The notes: generated by a model not told the origin, from the letters alone. A stretch of 64,000 nt of DNA from Microbacterium sp. 1.5R (GCF_001889265.1 NZ_CP018151.1:62001-126000), one strand, 5' to 3'. Counted from the first letter of the stretch, positions 36,049 to 46,909 are shown. Numbers and translations: made by a program.

Positions 36049-36530
36049 GTGCGCACCACCGTTCGGGCCGCCTCGGCGCCGGCGATCGGGTCGATCGCGG
36101 GACCGGGCCGGAAGATGCTGGGGTAGTAGTGGCGACCCATGGCGTCGACGAGCGCGGGATGGACCCCTCGAGAGACGAGGTCGTCGAGCGCGAGCACCGG
36201 TGCCTCGAGTCCGCTGTACTCGTTCACGAAGGTGCGCACGACGCGGCTGAGCTCGAGGTTCGCGTTGCGGGCGGACAGGGTGCGGGCGCGGTAGTCGTCT
36301 TCGATGCGCTGGATCCGGTCGAAGTACTCGACCCGCAGCTGCGACAGCACGTCGGTGGTGAGCAGGGTCGGTCCCTGGGCGTCGCGCGACAGCGTGAGGT
36401 CACGTCGCGGCCTGGTGAGCGCCACGACCACCCATGCTGCCGCGATCAGCAGCAGGAGGATGCCGAATGCGACCAGGATCCAGCCCCAGCCGTATTGGAA
36501 AGGCGGGTACAGCTCATCAGAGTCGGGCAT
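36039..36530 (-). CDS. DUF4381-like single-span membrane protein
   Basis: This 163-residue protein has one N-terminal transmembrane helix (WGWILVAFGILLLLIAAAWVVVAL) and a cytoplasmic helical domain with the sequence FDRIQRIEDDYRARTLSARNANLELSRVVRTFV (seen in parts). Small proteins of this layout sit between DUF58 and VWA genes in many MoxR operons and probably help anchor the complex. It overlaps both neighbours (14 bp upstream, 10 bp downstream). Confidence 0.7.
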   Translation of the reverse strand: MPDSDELYPPFQYGWGWILVAFGILLLLIAAAWVVVALTRPRRDLTLSRDAQGPTLLTTDVLSQLRVEYFDRIQRIEDDYRARTLSARNANLELSRVVRTFVNEYSGLEAPVLALDDLVSRGVHPALVDAMGRHYYPSIFRPGPAIDPIAGAEAARTVVRTWH

Positions 36531-37404
36531 TCGACCTCCGATTCAGCAGCTGGAGCAGCTGCGAGACGGCGTCGTCCTGACCCGCCAGCACGCTGTGGCT
36601 GATCTCCATGCGCTTGAGCAGCTCAGCAAGACGCGCCGCGTCGGCCTCGGTCTGCGCGGCGAGCTCGCGGATGATGTCGGGGTCGCCCTGCACGAAGTCC
36701 GGCACCTCCCACATGCTGTCGACATCGCTGCGGATGGTGGCCGTCGCGTGGTCGAGCACCGGATCGGCGTCGCTCACGGTCAGCCACAGGACGTCGTGCT
36801 GCACGCGCAGTCGGCGCAGCATCCGTTCGGTCTCCGTCGTGACCGGAGCCTCGTCGGTGATGACGACGACGATCATGCGGCGAGAGATCGTGCGCGTGAC
36901 GTACGACAGCAGCGCGTCGCGGTCGCTGGCTGCCCTGCTCGTGTCGATCGACCGGTCGATCGTGCGCAGCGCGTGTTCCAGTGCGCCCTCGCTGCGGCCC
37001 GGCGCGCGGCGGCGGATGCGGTCGGAGTCGCCGTAGACCAGTGAGAAGTCGTCGCCGTGCCGCAGCGCCAGCACGCCGAGCACGCCGGTGGCGAGGATCG
37101 CGAGGTCCTTCTTCGACTTCTCGTCGTGCGCGAGCGCGCCCATCGAGCGGCCGGTGTCGACCACGAAGAGGACCGTGTGCATCCGCATCGCACGGTGCCG
37201 CTTGACCAGAGGAGTGCCCAGTCGAGCCGTCGCGCGCCAGTCGATGTCGCGCACCTGATCGCCGTACTCGTACTTGCGCAGATCCTCGAAGTCGAGGCTG
37301 CGGCCGTGCAGCAGCGACGCGTAGGCGCCGTCGAGCGCGTGCAGCGACTTGCGCGACGAGTGGATGAAGAGCTTGCTCTTCACCTGGGCGATCAGGCTGG
37401 CCAT
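36517..37404 (-). CDS. DUF58 protein of MoxR operon
   Basis: This 295-residue cytoplasmic protein has the DUF58 core: SLDFEDLRKYEYGDQVRDIDWRATARLGTPLVKRH, here split as YEYGDQVRDIDW (45-56) and RATARLG (57-63), the family signature. A VWA-like fold follows (LFVVDTGRSMGA, with the first MIDAS positions kept). DUF58 proteins act with MoxR AAA+ ATPases in maturation or assembly of other proteins. It starts 6 bp after the moxR stop. Confidence 0.88.
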   Translation of the reverse strand: MASLIAQVKSKLFIHSSRKSLHALDGAYASLLHGRSLDFEDLRKYEYGDQVRDIDWRATARLGTPLVKRHRAMRMHTVLFVVDTGRSMGALAHDEKSKKDLAILATGVLGVLALRHGDDFSLVYGDSDRIRRRAPGRSEGALEHALRTIDRSIDTSRAASDRDALLSYVTRTISRRMIVVVITDEAPVTTETERMLRRLRVQHDVLWLTVSDADPVLDHATATIRSDVDSMWEVPDFVQGDPDIIRELAAQTEADAARLAELLKRMEISHSVLAGQDDAVSQLLQLLNRRSNARL

Positions 37405-37410
37405 GGCGGG

Positions 37411-38562
<1,152 letters not shown>

Positions 38563-38817
38563 CGGTGTGTCTCCTCGTTCCCACGGGGGACGCGTCGACG
38601 ACCCCCCGTCGACCAGCGTAACCGCATCGGCCGGCGCGGCTCCGGCCCCGGCGCGGATGGCGCGGCGGCGGGCCACGCAGGGGGGGACGGCATCCGTGAC
38701 TCGACATCATGGGATCTGATCCGGCCCGACGCGTATATCGGCGGAGCGACGGACGCGTGCTTAGCTGAGAACTCGATCGGGGGGATCCTCCTCCCCGGAT
38801 CGAAGCTCGTGCCCGCG

Positions 38818-39375
38818 ATGACGCTGGTCGCGGCGCTCGCCGCCGCGTCGACCTTCGCGGTCGTGGCGGCGACCGTCAGCGGTGTGTGGCGCATCGCCTG
38901 GGCACTGGTCGCCGTGCTGCTGCTGGGTCCTGTCGTCAGTCACCTGATCTCACTGCGGCAGCCTCGGCGACTGTTCCTGCATCCCCGCGGGCTCGGATCC
39001 GCGACCTTCCACCTGGATGGCGAAGTGCACTGGGACGACATCCAGAGCATCGACCTCGGCGTCGGCATGAACAACTCGATGGTTCTGAAGGTGGGTGTTC
39101 GTCCTGACGCCCAGAGCTATCGGGAACGGTGGCGTCATCCTTTCTCACGCAGGCGCGGCGTGATCGACATCGACCCGGCAGTGCTGGGGCTGGACGGGAC
39201 ACTGCTCTGGCTCGCCCTTCGTCTCTACGTACTCGAACCATCGACGCGGGAGGAGCTTCGCGGTGACCGTGTTCCGACTCGCCTCCTCGATCCGCGCGAG
39301 GCCCTGGCCACGACTCCTCAGCACGTGAGCGATGCGGTGCTCGCGACGTTCAGGCCCGAGGGCGGAACCCGATAG
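38818..39375 (+). CDS. Membrane protein with PH-like C-terminal domain, start uncertain
   Basis: No named family can be assigned with confidence. The visible product has two N-terminal hydrophobic segments (LVAALAAASTFAVVAATVSG, WRIAWALVAVLLLGPVVSHLI). A hydrophilic part (LFLHPRGLGSATFHLDGEVHWDDIQSIDLG) follows that resembles the bacterial PH-like membrane proteins annotated as STM3941-type. The frame stays open further upstream without a convincing start, so GTG 38809 or an earlier non-ATG start is possible; ILLPGSKLV just before is in frame. The gap 38563-38817 holds the moxR leader and no other gene I can see. Confidence 0.6.
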   Translation: MTLVAALAAASTFAVVAATVSGVWRIAWALVAVLLLGPVVSHLISLRQPRRLFLHPRGLGSATFHLDGEVHWDDIQSIDLGVGMNNSMVLKVGVRPDAQSYRERWRHPFSRRRGVIDIDPAVLGLDGTLLWLALRLYVLEPSTREELRGDRVPTRLLDPREALATTPQHVSDAVLATFRPEGGTR

Positions 39376-39419
39376 CCGCAGCGTGAGCCGCTCCGCCTCG
39401 GGGCAGGCTTCTCGCCGCA

Positions 39420-40160
39420 TCATCCTCGGGCGCGCGGGGACTCCTCGACGTGCGTCGTGTCGGCGACGTCCTGAGGGGCGCCGCGCTTGCGGCCCACCCA
39501 GATGACCACGCAGGCCACGCCGATGATGGCGATGGCGATGCCGACGATGTAGCCGGCGACCCCGAGATAGCCGCCCGGCACGATGTGGGGGTTGAGGAAC
39601 GGGTACGGATACCACCAGGCCTCGCCGGTGGCGGGGGCGACGATGAGATTCGCCCGGATCATCGTGTAGACGACCCACACGATGGGGAAGATCGTCGCTA
39701 TCGCCACGGCACGCCAGCGCAGCGCGCGCCGCCGCGGAGCGAACAGCAGGTCGACCAGCAGGAACAACGGGAAGACGACGTGCAGCACCTCGTTCGACCA
39801 GGGGACCGTGACGCCCTGGGGCAGTTCGACGCCGCGGAGCAGGGTGTTGTAGACGATGCCCGTGACGATCATGTACGTGCTGACGCAGACGAGGAGGACA
39901 GCGAGCCAGCCGGGCTCCCGCTCGTCGTCGTGACGGTGGCGCAGCGCCCAGACCGCGGCGACGATCAGCACGATGGCCGCGAGCAGGTTCGACAGGATCG
40001 TGAAGAAGCTGAGGAAGTTCGCCGCGACCGTCGGCAGGTGCTGGCCCCACTCGGTGGTGGCCGCGAGAGCGTTCTCGACGCTGCGTGCGAGCTGGGCGAT
40101 GATCGCCGCGAGTCCGAGCGCTGCTGCTGCCAGTCGGGCGTAGGGCCACCAGGTCGTCAT
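39420..40160 (-). CDS. Pr6Pr-family membrane protein
   Basis: This membrane protein of about 246 residues has six transmembrane segments (including [51 protein letters not shown]) and the family sequence YTMIRANLI, then [12 protein letters not shown] 40160 follows GGAGGCGAA, so it is preferred over the longer frame. The function of the family is unknown; some relatives are linked to FAR-17a/AIG1-like membrane hydrolases by distant similarity. Confidence 0.78.
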   Translation of the reverse strand: MTTWWPYARLAAAALGLAAIIAQLARSVENALAATTEWGQHLPTVAANFLSFFTILSNLLAAIVLIVAAVWALRHRHDDEREPGWLAVLLVCVSTYMIVTGIVYNTLLRGVELPQGVTVPWSNEVLHVVFPLFLLVDLLFAPRRRALRWRAVAIATIFPIVWVVYTMIRANLIVAPATGEAWWYPYPFLNPHIVPGGYLGVAGYIVGIAIAIIGVACVVIWVGRKRGAPQDVADTTHVEESPRARG

Positions 40161-40224
40161 TTCGCCTCCGCGCACACTTTATCGGTCAGTATGCCGGTTG
40201 ACGCTAGACCTCGATGCCGTCACG

Positions 40225-41160
40225 TCACGCGGCGCGACGCCCCCACTTCATCCGTGTCACGAGCACCCCGAGCAGGCACAGTGCACCGCCGACGAACATG
40301 AGCGGGGTCGGCACCTCACCGAGGATCGCCCACGACATGAGGATCGCGATCGCGGGCACGACATAGGTCGTCGCCGACGTCTGGCCGGCCGTGCTGCGCT
40401 GCAGGACGTACGCCCAGGTGGTGAACGCGATCGCCGTCGGGAAGATGCCGAGATACACCACCCACAGCGTCGAGCCGAGCGGGGCCGTCTGCAGTGCTCC
40501 GACCAGGCTGCCTGCCCACGGGAGCAGCGCGACCGTGCCGGCCACCGCGCCGAGGAACGTCAGCGTGGTCGCGTCGGACCCCGCGCTGAGCAGATGCTTC
40601 TGAAGCAGAGTGCATCCGGCGTACATCACGGCCGCGAGCAGCGCGAGCAGCAGCCCGGTGATGTCGGGACCCTCGCTCGTCGACGAGTTCATGCCGATCA
40701 GGACGACACCGAGGAAGGCGATCGGCGCGCCGATGATCAGCGGCTTCGGAAAGCCTTCACGCAGGAAGAGCCCGCTGAAGACCACCACCATGAGCGGCGC
40801 GAGGTTGACCACCATCGCGGCCGTGCCGGCATCGAGCGTGCGCTCGGCGGCATTGAGGGCCAGGTTGTAGACGCAGAACCACCCGACGCCCCAGACCGCG
40901 ACGAGCCACCAGTTCCTCCGGTCGGGAAGACGGATGCCGTGGCGCACCGCGATGATCGCGAGCACGGCGCTTCCTACAGCCATGCGCAGCAGCGCCAGCG
41001 CGCCCGGGTCGAAGTGTGGACCGGCGCCGCGGATGCCGATGAACGCCGAGGCCCACAGCACCACCGTCACCAGTGCGGCGACAAGCACGAGCGGACCCTG
41101 TGGGCGGGGCTTCGCGAGGTTCAGGCTGTCGTCGCGACGCACGCGACCGGTCTTCGGCAT
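40225..41160 (-). CDS. EamA/DMT-superfamily transporter
   Basis: This drug/metabolite-superfamily exporter or permease has about 311 residues with ten transmembrane segments formed by two EamA repeats ([24 protein letters not shown] in the first; [22 protein letters not shown] in the second). ATG 41160 is preferred over an upstream ATG, because the extra 24 residues are hydrophilic and atypical. The substrate cannot be named. It is divergent from purA. Confidence 0.84.
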   Translation of the reverse strand: MPKTGRVRRDDSLNLAKPRPQGPLVLVAALVTVVLWASAFIGIRGAGPHFDPGALALLRMAVGSAVLAIIAVRHGIRLPDRRNWWLVAVWGVGWFCVYNLALNAAERTLDAGTAAMVVNLAPLMVVVFSGLFLREGFPKPLIIGAPIAFLGVVLIGMNSSTSEGPDITGLLLALLAAVMYAGCTLLQKHLLSAGSDATTLTFLGAVAGTVALLPWAGSLVGALQTAPLGSTLWVVYLGIFPTAIAFTTWAYVLQRSTAGQTSATTYVVPAIAILMSWAILGEVPTPLMFVGGALCLLGVLVTRMKWGRRAA

Positions 41161-41299
41161 CCTTCGATCCTGGCACCGGCCACCGACATCGGCGATGCGC
41201 CCGAGCGACAGCATCCGCTCGTTTTCCGCCACGGGTCGCTGCAGTCCGTTCGAGAGCGTCCGCCGCCCACAGCCCGGAGGGTCGGCGAACGACCTTCGA

Positions 41300-41351
41300 T
41301 AGGATGGAGCCGCCCGAAGAGGGCCAGCTCATCAGCCGGTGCAAACCCGGC
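41300..41351 (+). promoter_or_regulatory. purA leader: possible -10 box and hairpin
   Basis: TAGGAT (41300-41305) is a reasonable -10 for purA, though no good -35 is seen. About 30 bp later GCCGG and CCGGC (41335-41339, 41347-41351) form a 5-bp stem with a 7-base loop just before the ribosome binding site AAGGGGG. The loop and the following GAAAGC faintly recall GEMM-type riboswitches, but the full fold is not there. Confidence 0.35.
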
Positions 41352-41370
41352 GAAAGCAAGGGGGATACCC

Positions 41371-42657
41371 ATGCCAGGAATCGTTATCGTCGGCGTCCAG
41401 TGGGGCGATGAGGGCAAGGGCAAGGCCACCGACCTGCTCGGCGAGCGCACCGACTGGGTCGTCAAGTTCAACGGCGGCAACAACGCGGGCCACACCGTCG
41501 TGGTCGGCAATGAGAAGTACGCACTGCACCTGCTGCCGTCCGGCATCCTGTCGCCGGGCGTCACGCCGGTGATCGGCAACGGCGTCGTGATCGACCTCGA
41601 GGTGCTCTTCAGCGAGCTCGAGGCGCTCGGCGGCCGCGGCATCGACGTCTCCCGTCTGAAGGTGAGCGCCAACGCGCACATCATCACCCAGTACCACCGC
41701 ACTCTCGACAAGGTCACCGAGCGCTTCCTCGGCAAGCGCATGATCGGCACGACCGGCCGTGGCATCGGCCCCGCCTACGCCGACAAGATCAACCGCGTCG
41801 GCATCCGCGTGCAGGACCTCTTCGACGAGAACATCCTGCGCCAGAAGGTCGAAGGCGCCCTCGACCAGAAGAACCACCTGCTGGTGAAGATCTTCAACCG
41901 TCGCGCGATCACCGCCGACGAGGTCGTCGAAGACCTGCTCTCGTACGCCGAGCGCCTGCGGCCGATGGTCGCCGACACGGGATACCTGCTCGACGAGGCC
42001 CTGCGCCGCGACGAGGTGGTCGTGTTCGAGGGCGGTCAGGCCACCATGCTCGACGTCGACCACGGCACCTACCCGTTCGTCACGTCGTCGTCGGCCACGG
42101 CGGGCGGCGCGTCCACCGGATCGGGCGTCGGCCCCGGAGCGCTCGACCGCATCGTCGGCATCGTGAAGGCCTACACGACCCGTGTCGGCTCCGGTCCGTT
42201 CCCCACCGAGCTGTTCGACGAGCAGGGCGAGTGGCTGCGGTCACGCGGCTTCGAGTTCGGCACCACCACGGGCCGTCCGCGCCGGGTCGGCTGGTACGAC
42301 GCCCCGATCACCCGCTACGCGACGCGTGTGAACGGCATCACCGATCTCGTCCTCACCAAGCTCGACATCCTCACCGGACTCGAGCAGATCCCGGTCTGCG
42401 TCGCATACGACGTCGACGGTCGACGCTTCGACGAGGTGCCGGTCAACCAGACCGACTTCCACCACGCGACGCCGATCCTCGAGTACTTCCCGGGGTGGAG
42501 CGAGGACATCTCGACCGCACGCACGTTCGACGACCTGCCGAAGAACGCGCAGGACTACGTCATCGCGCTCGAGGGCATGAGCAACACGCGCATCTCCGTC
42601 ATCGGCGTCGGCCCCGAGCGCGACCAGGTCATCGTGCGTCACGACCTGCTCGACTGA
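41371..42657 (+). CDS. purA: Adenylosuccinate synthetase
   Basis: This cytoplasmic enzyme makes adenylosuccinate from IMP, aspartate and GTP, the first committed step of AMP synthesis. The 428-residue protein has [12 protein letters not shown] (catalytic Asp13; GTP loop 12-17), NGGNNAGHT, the IMP-binding [18 protein letters not shown], and [17 protein letters not shown]. The long open frame upstream is a shadow. ATG 41371 follows AAGGGGG by 5-6 bp. The next gene starts 7 bp after the stop. Confidence 0.97.
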   Translation: MPGIVIVGVQWGDEGKGKATDLLGERTDWVVKFNGGNNAGHTVVVGNEKYALHLLPSGILSPGVTPVIGNGVVIDLEVLFSELEALGGRGIDVSRLKVSANAHIITQYHRTLDKVTERFLGKRMIGTTGRGIGPAYADKINRVGIRVQDLFDENILRQKVEGALDQKNHLLVKIFNRRAITADEVVEDLLSYAERLRPMVADTGYLLDEALRRDEVVVFEGGQATMLDVDHGTYPFVTSSSATAGGASTGSGVGPGALDRIVGIVKAYTTRVGSGPFPTELFDEQGEWLRSRGFEFGTTTGRPRRVGWYDAPITRYATRVNGITDLVLTKLDILTGLEQIPVCVAYDVDGRRFDEVPVNQTDFHHATPILEYFPGWSEDISTARTFDDLPKNAQDYVIALEGMSNTRISVIGVGPERDQVIVRHDLLD

Positions 42658-42664
42658 GGCTGAC

Positions 42665-43774
42665 ATGACCCGGTTCTGGCTCGGCGGGTACGGACCCGCG
42701 ATGGACGGCTCGGCCGACGGCATCGGCCTGCTCGCGGGCGACGAGAGCGCGCCCACCGCACTCGAGTATCGGGGAGCGGTCACGCAGACCCCCTCCCCGT
42801 CGTGGTTGGCGCAGCATCCGTCGCTCGACGTCGTCTACGCGGCGCTCGAAGGGGATGCCGGAGTGCAGGCGTTCGCGCGCAGCGGCGACTCGACGCTGAA
42901 GCCGCTCGGTGAGCCGGTCGCCGCGGGCGACGGCGTCTGCCACGTGGCGGTCTCGTCGAGCGGATCGTTCCTCGTCGCGAGCTGCTACGGCGACGGCCGG
43001 GTCGTCCGCATCGGCATCGACTCGCAGGGTCGCCTGGTGCCGGATGCCGTGAACAAGGCAGCCGAACTGCGTGCCGCTCTCCTCGGCGAGCCGCTCGAGG
43101 CGGCGCCTCCGGCGGGCGTCGCGGTCGCGGCATCCGATCCGTACCCCGGCGAGCTCACCGCGACGGGTGAGGAGCGCGCATCGCACGCGCACTCGGCAGC
43201 CTTCCTCGCCGACGGGCGCATCGCGACCACCGATCTCGGCTTCGACCTGGTGCGGATCTGGCGACCCACCGGGGGTGGCCTGGTTCTCGATCACGAGGTC
43301 GTGCTGCCCGTCGGCACCGGCCCCCGGCATATGGTCGTGCACCCCAGCGGCCACCTGCACGTGGTGACCGAGTACTCGTGCGAGGTGTTCACTCTCGGCG
43401 CCGGGCGCGACGGCACGTGGGCTGTCGTGTCGTCGGTGCTCGCGAGCCCGATCGCCGAGATCGGCGTGGACTTCCCCGCCGAACTCGCCCGCAGCCGTGA
43501 CGCGCAGTTCCTCTACACGGCCCTGCGTGGCAGCAACACGATCGCCGCGCTCCGTGTGCGCGGGGGAGGCGAGGCTCTCGAGTCGATCGCCCTCGCAGAC
43601 TCGGGCGTGGACTGGCCGCGTCATCACGTCGTGCACGAGGGCAAGCTGCTGGTCGCGGGGCAGCGCTCCGACACCGTCGCGCTGATCGACCTCGACGAGC
43701 GCACGGGCGCGCCGCTCGGCATCCGCCACCTCGCGCAGGCCCCGGCGCCGACGCACATCCTGCCGGTTCGCTGA
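42665..43774 (+). CDS. Lactonase-family beta-propeller protein, 6-phosphogluconolactonase-like (YbhE type)
   Basis: This 369-residue seven-bladed propeller protein of the YbhE/Pgl type would hydrolyse 6-phosphogluconolactone in the oxidative pentose-phosphate pathway. Family features include ASCYGDGRVV, HAHSAAFL (the conserved HAH-like site), TTDLGFDLVRIW, GTGPRHMVVHPSG and VDWPRHHVVH. It follows purA by 7 bp and may be transcribed with it. Non-sugar lactones are possible substrates for relatives. Confidence 0.83.
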   Translation: MTRFWLGGYGPAMDGSADGIGLLAGDESAPTALEYRGAVTQTPSPSWLAQHPSLDVVYAALEGDAGVQAFARSGDSTLKPLGEPVAAGDGVCHVAVSSSGSFLVASCYGDGRVVRIGIDSQGRLVPDAVNKAAELRAALLGEPLEAAPPAGVAVAASDPYPGELTATGEERASHAHSAAFLADGRIATTDLGFDLVRIWRPTGGGLVLDHEVVLPVGTGPRHMVVHPSGHLHVVTEYSCEVFTLGAGRDGTWAVVSSVLASPIAEIGVDFPAELARSRDAQFLYTALRGSNTIAALRVRGGGEALESIALADSGVDWPRHHVVHEGKLLVAGQRSDTVALIDLDERTGAPLGIRHLAQAPAPTHILPVR

Positions 43775-43840
43775 CGCGCGGGTCGCGCCTCGGGGAGCTT
43801 GACCTGGCGTTCGCACTCAGGCTGTGAACCGGGGCGGCGT

Positions 43841-43918
43841 CATAACTCCGGACGAACGGCCCGATGCGGGGCTGCACGGCCGGTGCGCGTCGCTGTTCGC
43901 CGGCCTTCCGGAGTTGTG
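43841..43918. repeat. Inverted-repeat element with CCGGAGTTGTG ends
   Basis: Arms CATAACTCCGGA (43841-43852) and TCCGGAGTTGTG (43907-43918) pair except for one T-G, and inner CGAAC / GTTCG (43853-43857, 43895-43899) extend the stem. Total span is 78 bp, close to the 85-86-bp family, and both families share a GAGTTGTG core. It sits between the lactonase and oxidoreductase genes. Confidence 0.6.
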
Positions 43919-44017
43919 GAGCAGGCCGGCAACGCGCCCGACGGCGCGTCGCGGAACAACCACCCCGTGACTCGACGTTGGACTTGAGCAAGACTGGGCG
44001 ACGGAGAGGTGCACCCC

Positions 44018-45451
44018 ATGACTGCTGAGAAGACCGACGACTACGACCTGATCGTGCTGGGCGGCGGGCCGGTGGGCGAGAACGTCGCCGACCGCGCCGT
44101 GCAGAACGGACTGACCGCGATCATCGTCGAGAGCGAGCTGGTCGGCGGTGAGTGCTCGTACTGGGCATGCATGCCGTCGAAGGCGCTGCTGCGTCCGGCC
44201 CAGGCGCTGCGAGCCGCGCAGAAGGTCAAGGGCTCGGCCGAGGCGGTGACGGGGTCGCTCGACGTGCGCGCGGTGTTCGACCGCCGCGACTCGTTCACGA
44301 GCAACTGGTCGGATGACGGACAGGTGAAGTGGCTCGACTCCGCCGGCATCGACCTCGCCCGCGGGCACGGTCGTCTGACGGGTGAGCGCGAGGTGACGGT
44401 GACGGATGCCGACGGCGGCACCCGCGTGCTCCGGGCCCGCCACGCCGTCGCGATCAGCACCGGATCGGATGCCGTGATCCCGCCCATCGAGGGCCTGCGC
44501 GACTCGTCCCCCTGGACCAGCCGCGAGGCGACCAGCGCAGAGGAGCTGCCCGAGTCGCTGGCCGTGATCGGCGGCGGGGTCGTGGCGGTCGAGATGGCCA
44601 CGGCTTATGCGGCCCTCGGTTCGACGGTGACGATCATCGCCCGCAGCGGTCTGCTGGGTTCGATGGAGCCGTTCGCCGGGGAGCGCGTCGCGGCCGGGCT
44701 GAAGGAGCTCGGTGTCGACGTCCGCACCGACACCGGCACGACCAGCGTGACGCGAGGCGACGAGGGAGTCGAGATCGTGCTCGACGACGGGTCGACGGTC
44801 ACGGCTGCCGAAGTCCTCGTGGCGACCGGCCGGTCTCCTCGCAGCGGCGACATCGGCCTCGACGTCGCGGGTCTCGAGCCCGGTCGCTGGATCACGGTCG
44901 ACGACACGCTGCGTGTTCCCGGATCCGACTGGCTCTATGCGGTCGGCGATGTGAACGGTCGTGTGCTGCTCACGCACCAGGGCAAGTATCAGGCGCGAGC
45001 AGCGGGCGACGTGATCGCGGCGCGCGCCAAGGGCGAGGACGTCGACGATGCGGCCTGGGGTCGTCACGTCGCCACCGCGGACAGCGCGGGCGCCCCTCAG
45101 GTGACCTTCTCGTTCCCCGAGGTCGCCTCGGTCGGGCATACCGAGGCAGAGGCCCGCAAGGCCGGAACCGACGTCGCCGTCGTCGATTACGACCTGGGTT
45201 CTGTCGCCGGCGCGAGTCTCTACGAGGACGGCTTCGAGGGGCAGGCCCGCCTCGTGATCGACAAGGAGCGCGACGTGATCATCGGAGCGACCTTCGTCGG
45301 CCCCGAGGTCGCCGAGCTCGTGCAGACAGCCACGGTCGCGATCGTCGGCGAGGTGCCGATCGCCCGCCTGTGGCACGCCGTTCCGGCGTACCCGACGATC
45401 AGCGAGATCTGGCTGCGACTGCTCGAGTCCTACGGGAGGGACTCGGCCTGA
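44018..45451 (+). CDS. FAD/NAD(P)-dependent pyridine nucleotide-disulfide oxidoreductase
   Basis: This 477-residue flavoenzyme of the dihydrolipoamide dehydrogenase/mercuric reductase superfamily has FAD site DYDLIVLGGGPVGEN (9-22), a redox site GGECSYWACMPSK with Cys46 and Cys51, a second Rossmann motif LAVIGGGVVAVE, and the C-terminal dimer domain. The usual C-terminal HxxHPTxxE base sequence is not plainly kept (WHAVPAYPTISE has His and Glu at matching spacing). ATG 44018 follows GGAGAGG by 9-10 bp. Its electron acceptor is unknown; it is not next to lipoyl-enzyme genes or a mercury operon. Confidence 0.82.
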   Translation: MTAEKTDDYDLIVLGGGPVGENVADRAVQNGLTAIIVESELVGGECSYWACMPSKALLRPAQALRAAQKVKGSAEAVTGSLDVRAVFDRRDSFTSNWSDDGQVKWLDSAGIDLARGHGRLTGEREVTVTDADGGTRVLRARHAVAISTGSDAVIPPIEGLRDSSPWTSREATSAEELPESLAVIGGGVVAVEMATAYAALGSTVTIIARSGLLGSMEPFAGERVAAGLKELGVDVRTDTGTTSVTRGDEGVEIVLDDGSTVTAAEVLVATGRSPRSGDIGLDVAGLEPGRWITVDDTLRVPGSDWLYAVGDVNGRVLLTHQGKYQARAAGDVIAARAKGEDVDDAAWGRHVATADSAGAPQVTFSFPEVASVGHTEAEARKAGTDVAVVDYDLGSVAGASLYEDGFEGQARLVIDKERDVIIGATFVGPEVAELVQTATVAIVGEVPIARLWHAVPAYPTISEIWLRLLESYGRDSA

Positions 45452-45650
45452 GCCCATCGGACGGATGCCGACGACGGACGCCGCACGGCCCATCCGTTTC
45501 AGCATCCGCTCCGAACAACCGACGAGAGACTGGCGCGATGGGCGCGCCCGGAGCAGGATTGTTTCCCACATTGACGACCTCCGGCACAACCCCCGGCCGA
45601 ATGTCGCACACCTCTTATACGCTCGAACACACATCCGAGGAGGCAGGACC

Positions 45651-45953
45651 ATGAAGGCTGTACTCGCAGGAACCGTCATCGCCGAAGCCGACGAGAGCGA
45701 TCTCGCGCGCATCGAGGGAAACTGGTATTTCCCGCCGGCATCCATCACGGAGGGCGTGCTCGTCGAGAGCCCCACTCCGTACACATGCCCGTGGAAGGGC
45801 GCCGCCCAGTACTTCTCCGTCCAGGCCGGTGGCGAGCTGCACACCGACTACGCCTGGTCGTATCCGACGCCGTATCCGAGCGCCTTCGACCGTGTGGGCA
45901 AGGACTTCTCGGGCTTCGTCGCCTTCGACCCGCGGGTCGAGGTCTCTGCATGA
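45651..45953 (+). CDS. DUF427 family protein
   Basis: This small 100-residue beta-rich protein has the DUF427 pattern: MKAVLAGTVIAEADESDLARIEGNWYFP, then a CPWKGAAQYF loop near residues 46-55 and YAWSYPTPYPSA. The family is common in actinobacteria and has no settled function; the WKG-containing pocket suggests binding of a small ligand. GAGGAGG lies 7 bp before ATG 45651. The 199-bp region upstream (45452-45650) has no other gene I can recognise. Confidence 0.85.
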   Translation: MKAVLAGTVIAEADESDLARIEGNWYFPPASITEGVLVESPTPYTCPWKGAAQYFSVQAGGELHTDYAWSYPTPYPSAFDRVGKDFSGFVAFDPRVEVSA

Positions 45954-46021
45954 CCTCTGTATGCCGCAGTCGAGGCGCTGATGCGCGCCTCGTCGATCGA
46001 TCGACCGGAGAGTAGTAAATC

Positions 46022-46909
46022 GTGATCGAGTTCCGCAACGTCACCAAGCAGTTCCCCGATGGCACGACCGCCGTGAAGGACTTCAGCCTGGTGCTGCCGT
46101 CCCGCAAGACGACGGTGTTCGTCGGATCCTCGGGATGCGGCAAGACCACTCTGCTGCGCATGATCAACCGCATGGTCGAGCCGACCTCGGGCGAGGTCGA
46201 GATCGACGGCGAGAGCGTGCTCGGCGGCGACCCCGTCGCCCTGCGCCGCCGCATCGGCTACGTCATGCAGAACTCCGGCCTGATGCCGCACTTCACGGTG
46301 ATCGACAACGTCGCCACCGTGCTGCGTCTGACCGGCGTGAAGAAGGGGCCGGCGCACGAGCGCGCGCGTGAGCTGCTCAAGACGGTGGGGCTCGACCAGT
46401 CACTCGCCGACCGGTATCCCAGTCAGCTCTCGGGCGGTCAGCAGCAGCGTGTGGGTGTGGCCCGCGGTCTTGCGGCGGATCCGAACATCCTGCTGATGGA
46501 CGAGCCCTTCGGCGCCGTCGACCCGATCGTGCGCGCCGACCTGCAGCAGGAGACGCTGCGGTTGCAGCACGAGCTCGACAAGACCGTCGTGTTCGTCACC
46601 CACGACATCGACGAGGCCTTCCTGCTCGGCGATCAGGTCGTGATCCTCGACAAGGGCGCGCGCATCGTGCAGGTGGGCAGCCCGAGCGAGATCATCGAGA
46701 ACCCGGCAGACGACTTCGTCGCCTCGTTCATCGGAGCCGACCGTGGGCGTCGGGCCCTGCACCTCAAAGAGACCCCGCACGGCACCGTCGTGGTCGACTC
46801 CGAGGGGCGCACGCAGGGTGCGATCGTCGCGGCGGCCGAGACGTCCGACGGTCCCCTGGCGGGGCCGGATGCCGCCGCCCTCGGCGCTGTGCAGGGCGAG
46901 GGCGCGTGA
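46022..46909 (+). CDS. ABC transporter ATPase, glycine betaine/choline (OpuA/OpuC) type
   Basis: This cytoplasmic ATPase powers a compatible-solute importer. It has 295 residues: Walker A GSSGCGKT (35-42), Q-loop MQNSGL, signature LSGGQQQR (136-143), Walker B LLMDEP (Asp160-Glu161) and switch His in VTHDIDEA. The C-terminal CBS pair found in most OpuCA proteins is missing; only a short variable tail of about 40 residues follows the core. GTG 46022 has GGAGAG about 9 bp upstream. The ATPase, two permeases and binding protein form one operon. Confidence 0.9.
   Translation: MIEFRNVTKQFPDGTTAVKDFSLVLPSRKTTVFVGSSGCGKTTLLRMINRMVEPTSGEVEIDGESVLGGDPVALRRRIGYVMQNSGLMPHFTVIDNVATVLRLTGVKKGPAHERARELLKTVGLDQSLADRYPSQLSGGQQQRVGVARGLAADPNILLMDEPFGAVDPIVRADLQQETLRLQHELDKTVVFVTHDIDEAFLLGDQVVILDKGARIVQVGSPSEIIENPADDFVASFIGADRGRRALHLKETPHGTVVVDSEGRTQGAIVAAAETSDGPLAGPDAAALGAVQGEGA

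Noticed and set aside
41335..41361. GEMM-like (c-di-GMP) riboswitch before purA
   Set aside because: Only a GCAAAC/GAAAGC resemblance; the conserved GGGACGCAAAGCC half and second stem are missing.
44018..45451. Mercuric reductase (merA)
   Set aside because: No mercury-binding HMA domain, no C-terminal vicinal Cys pair and no mer neighbours.
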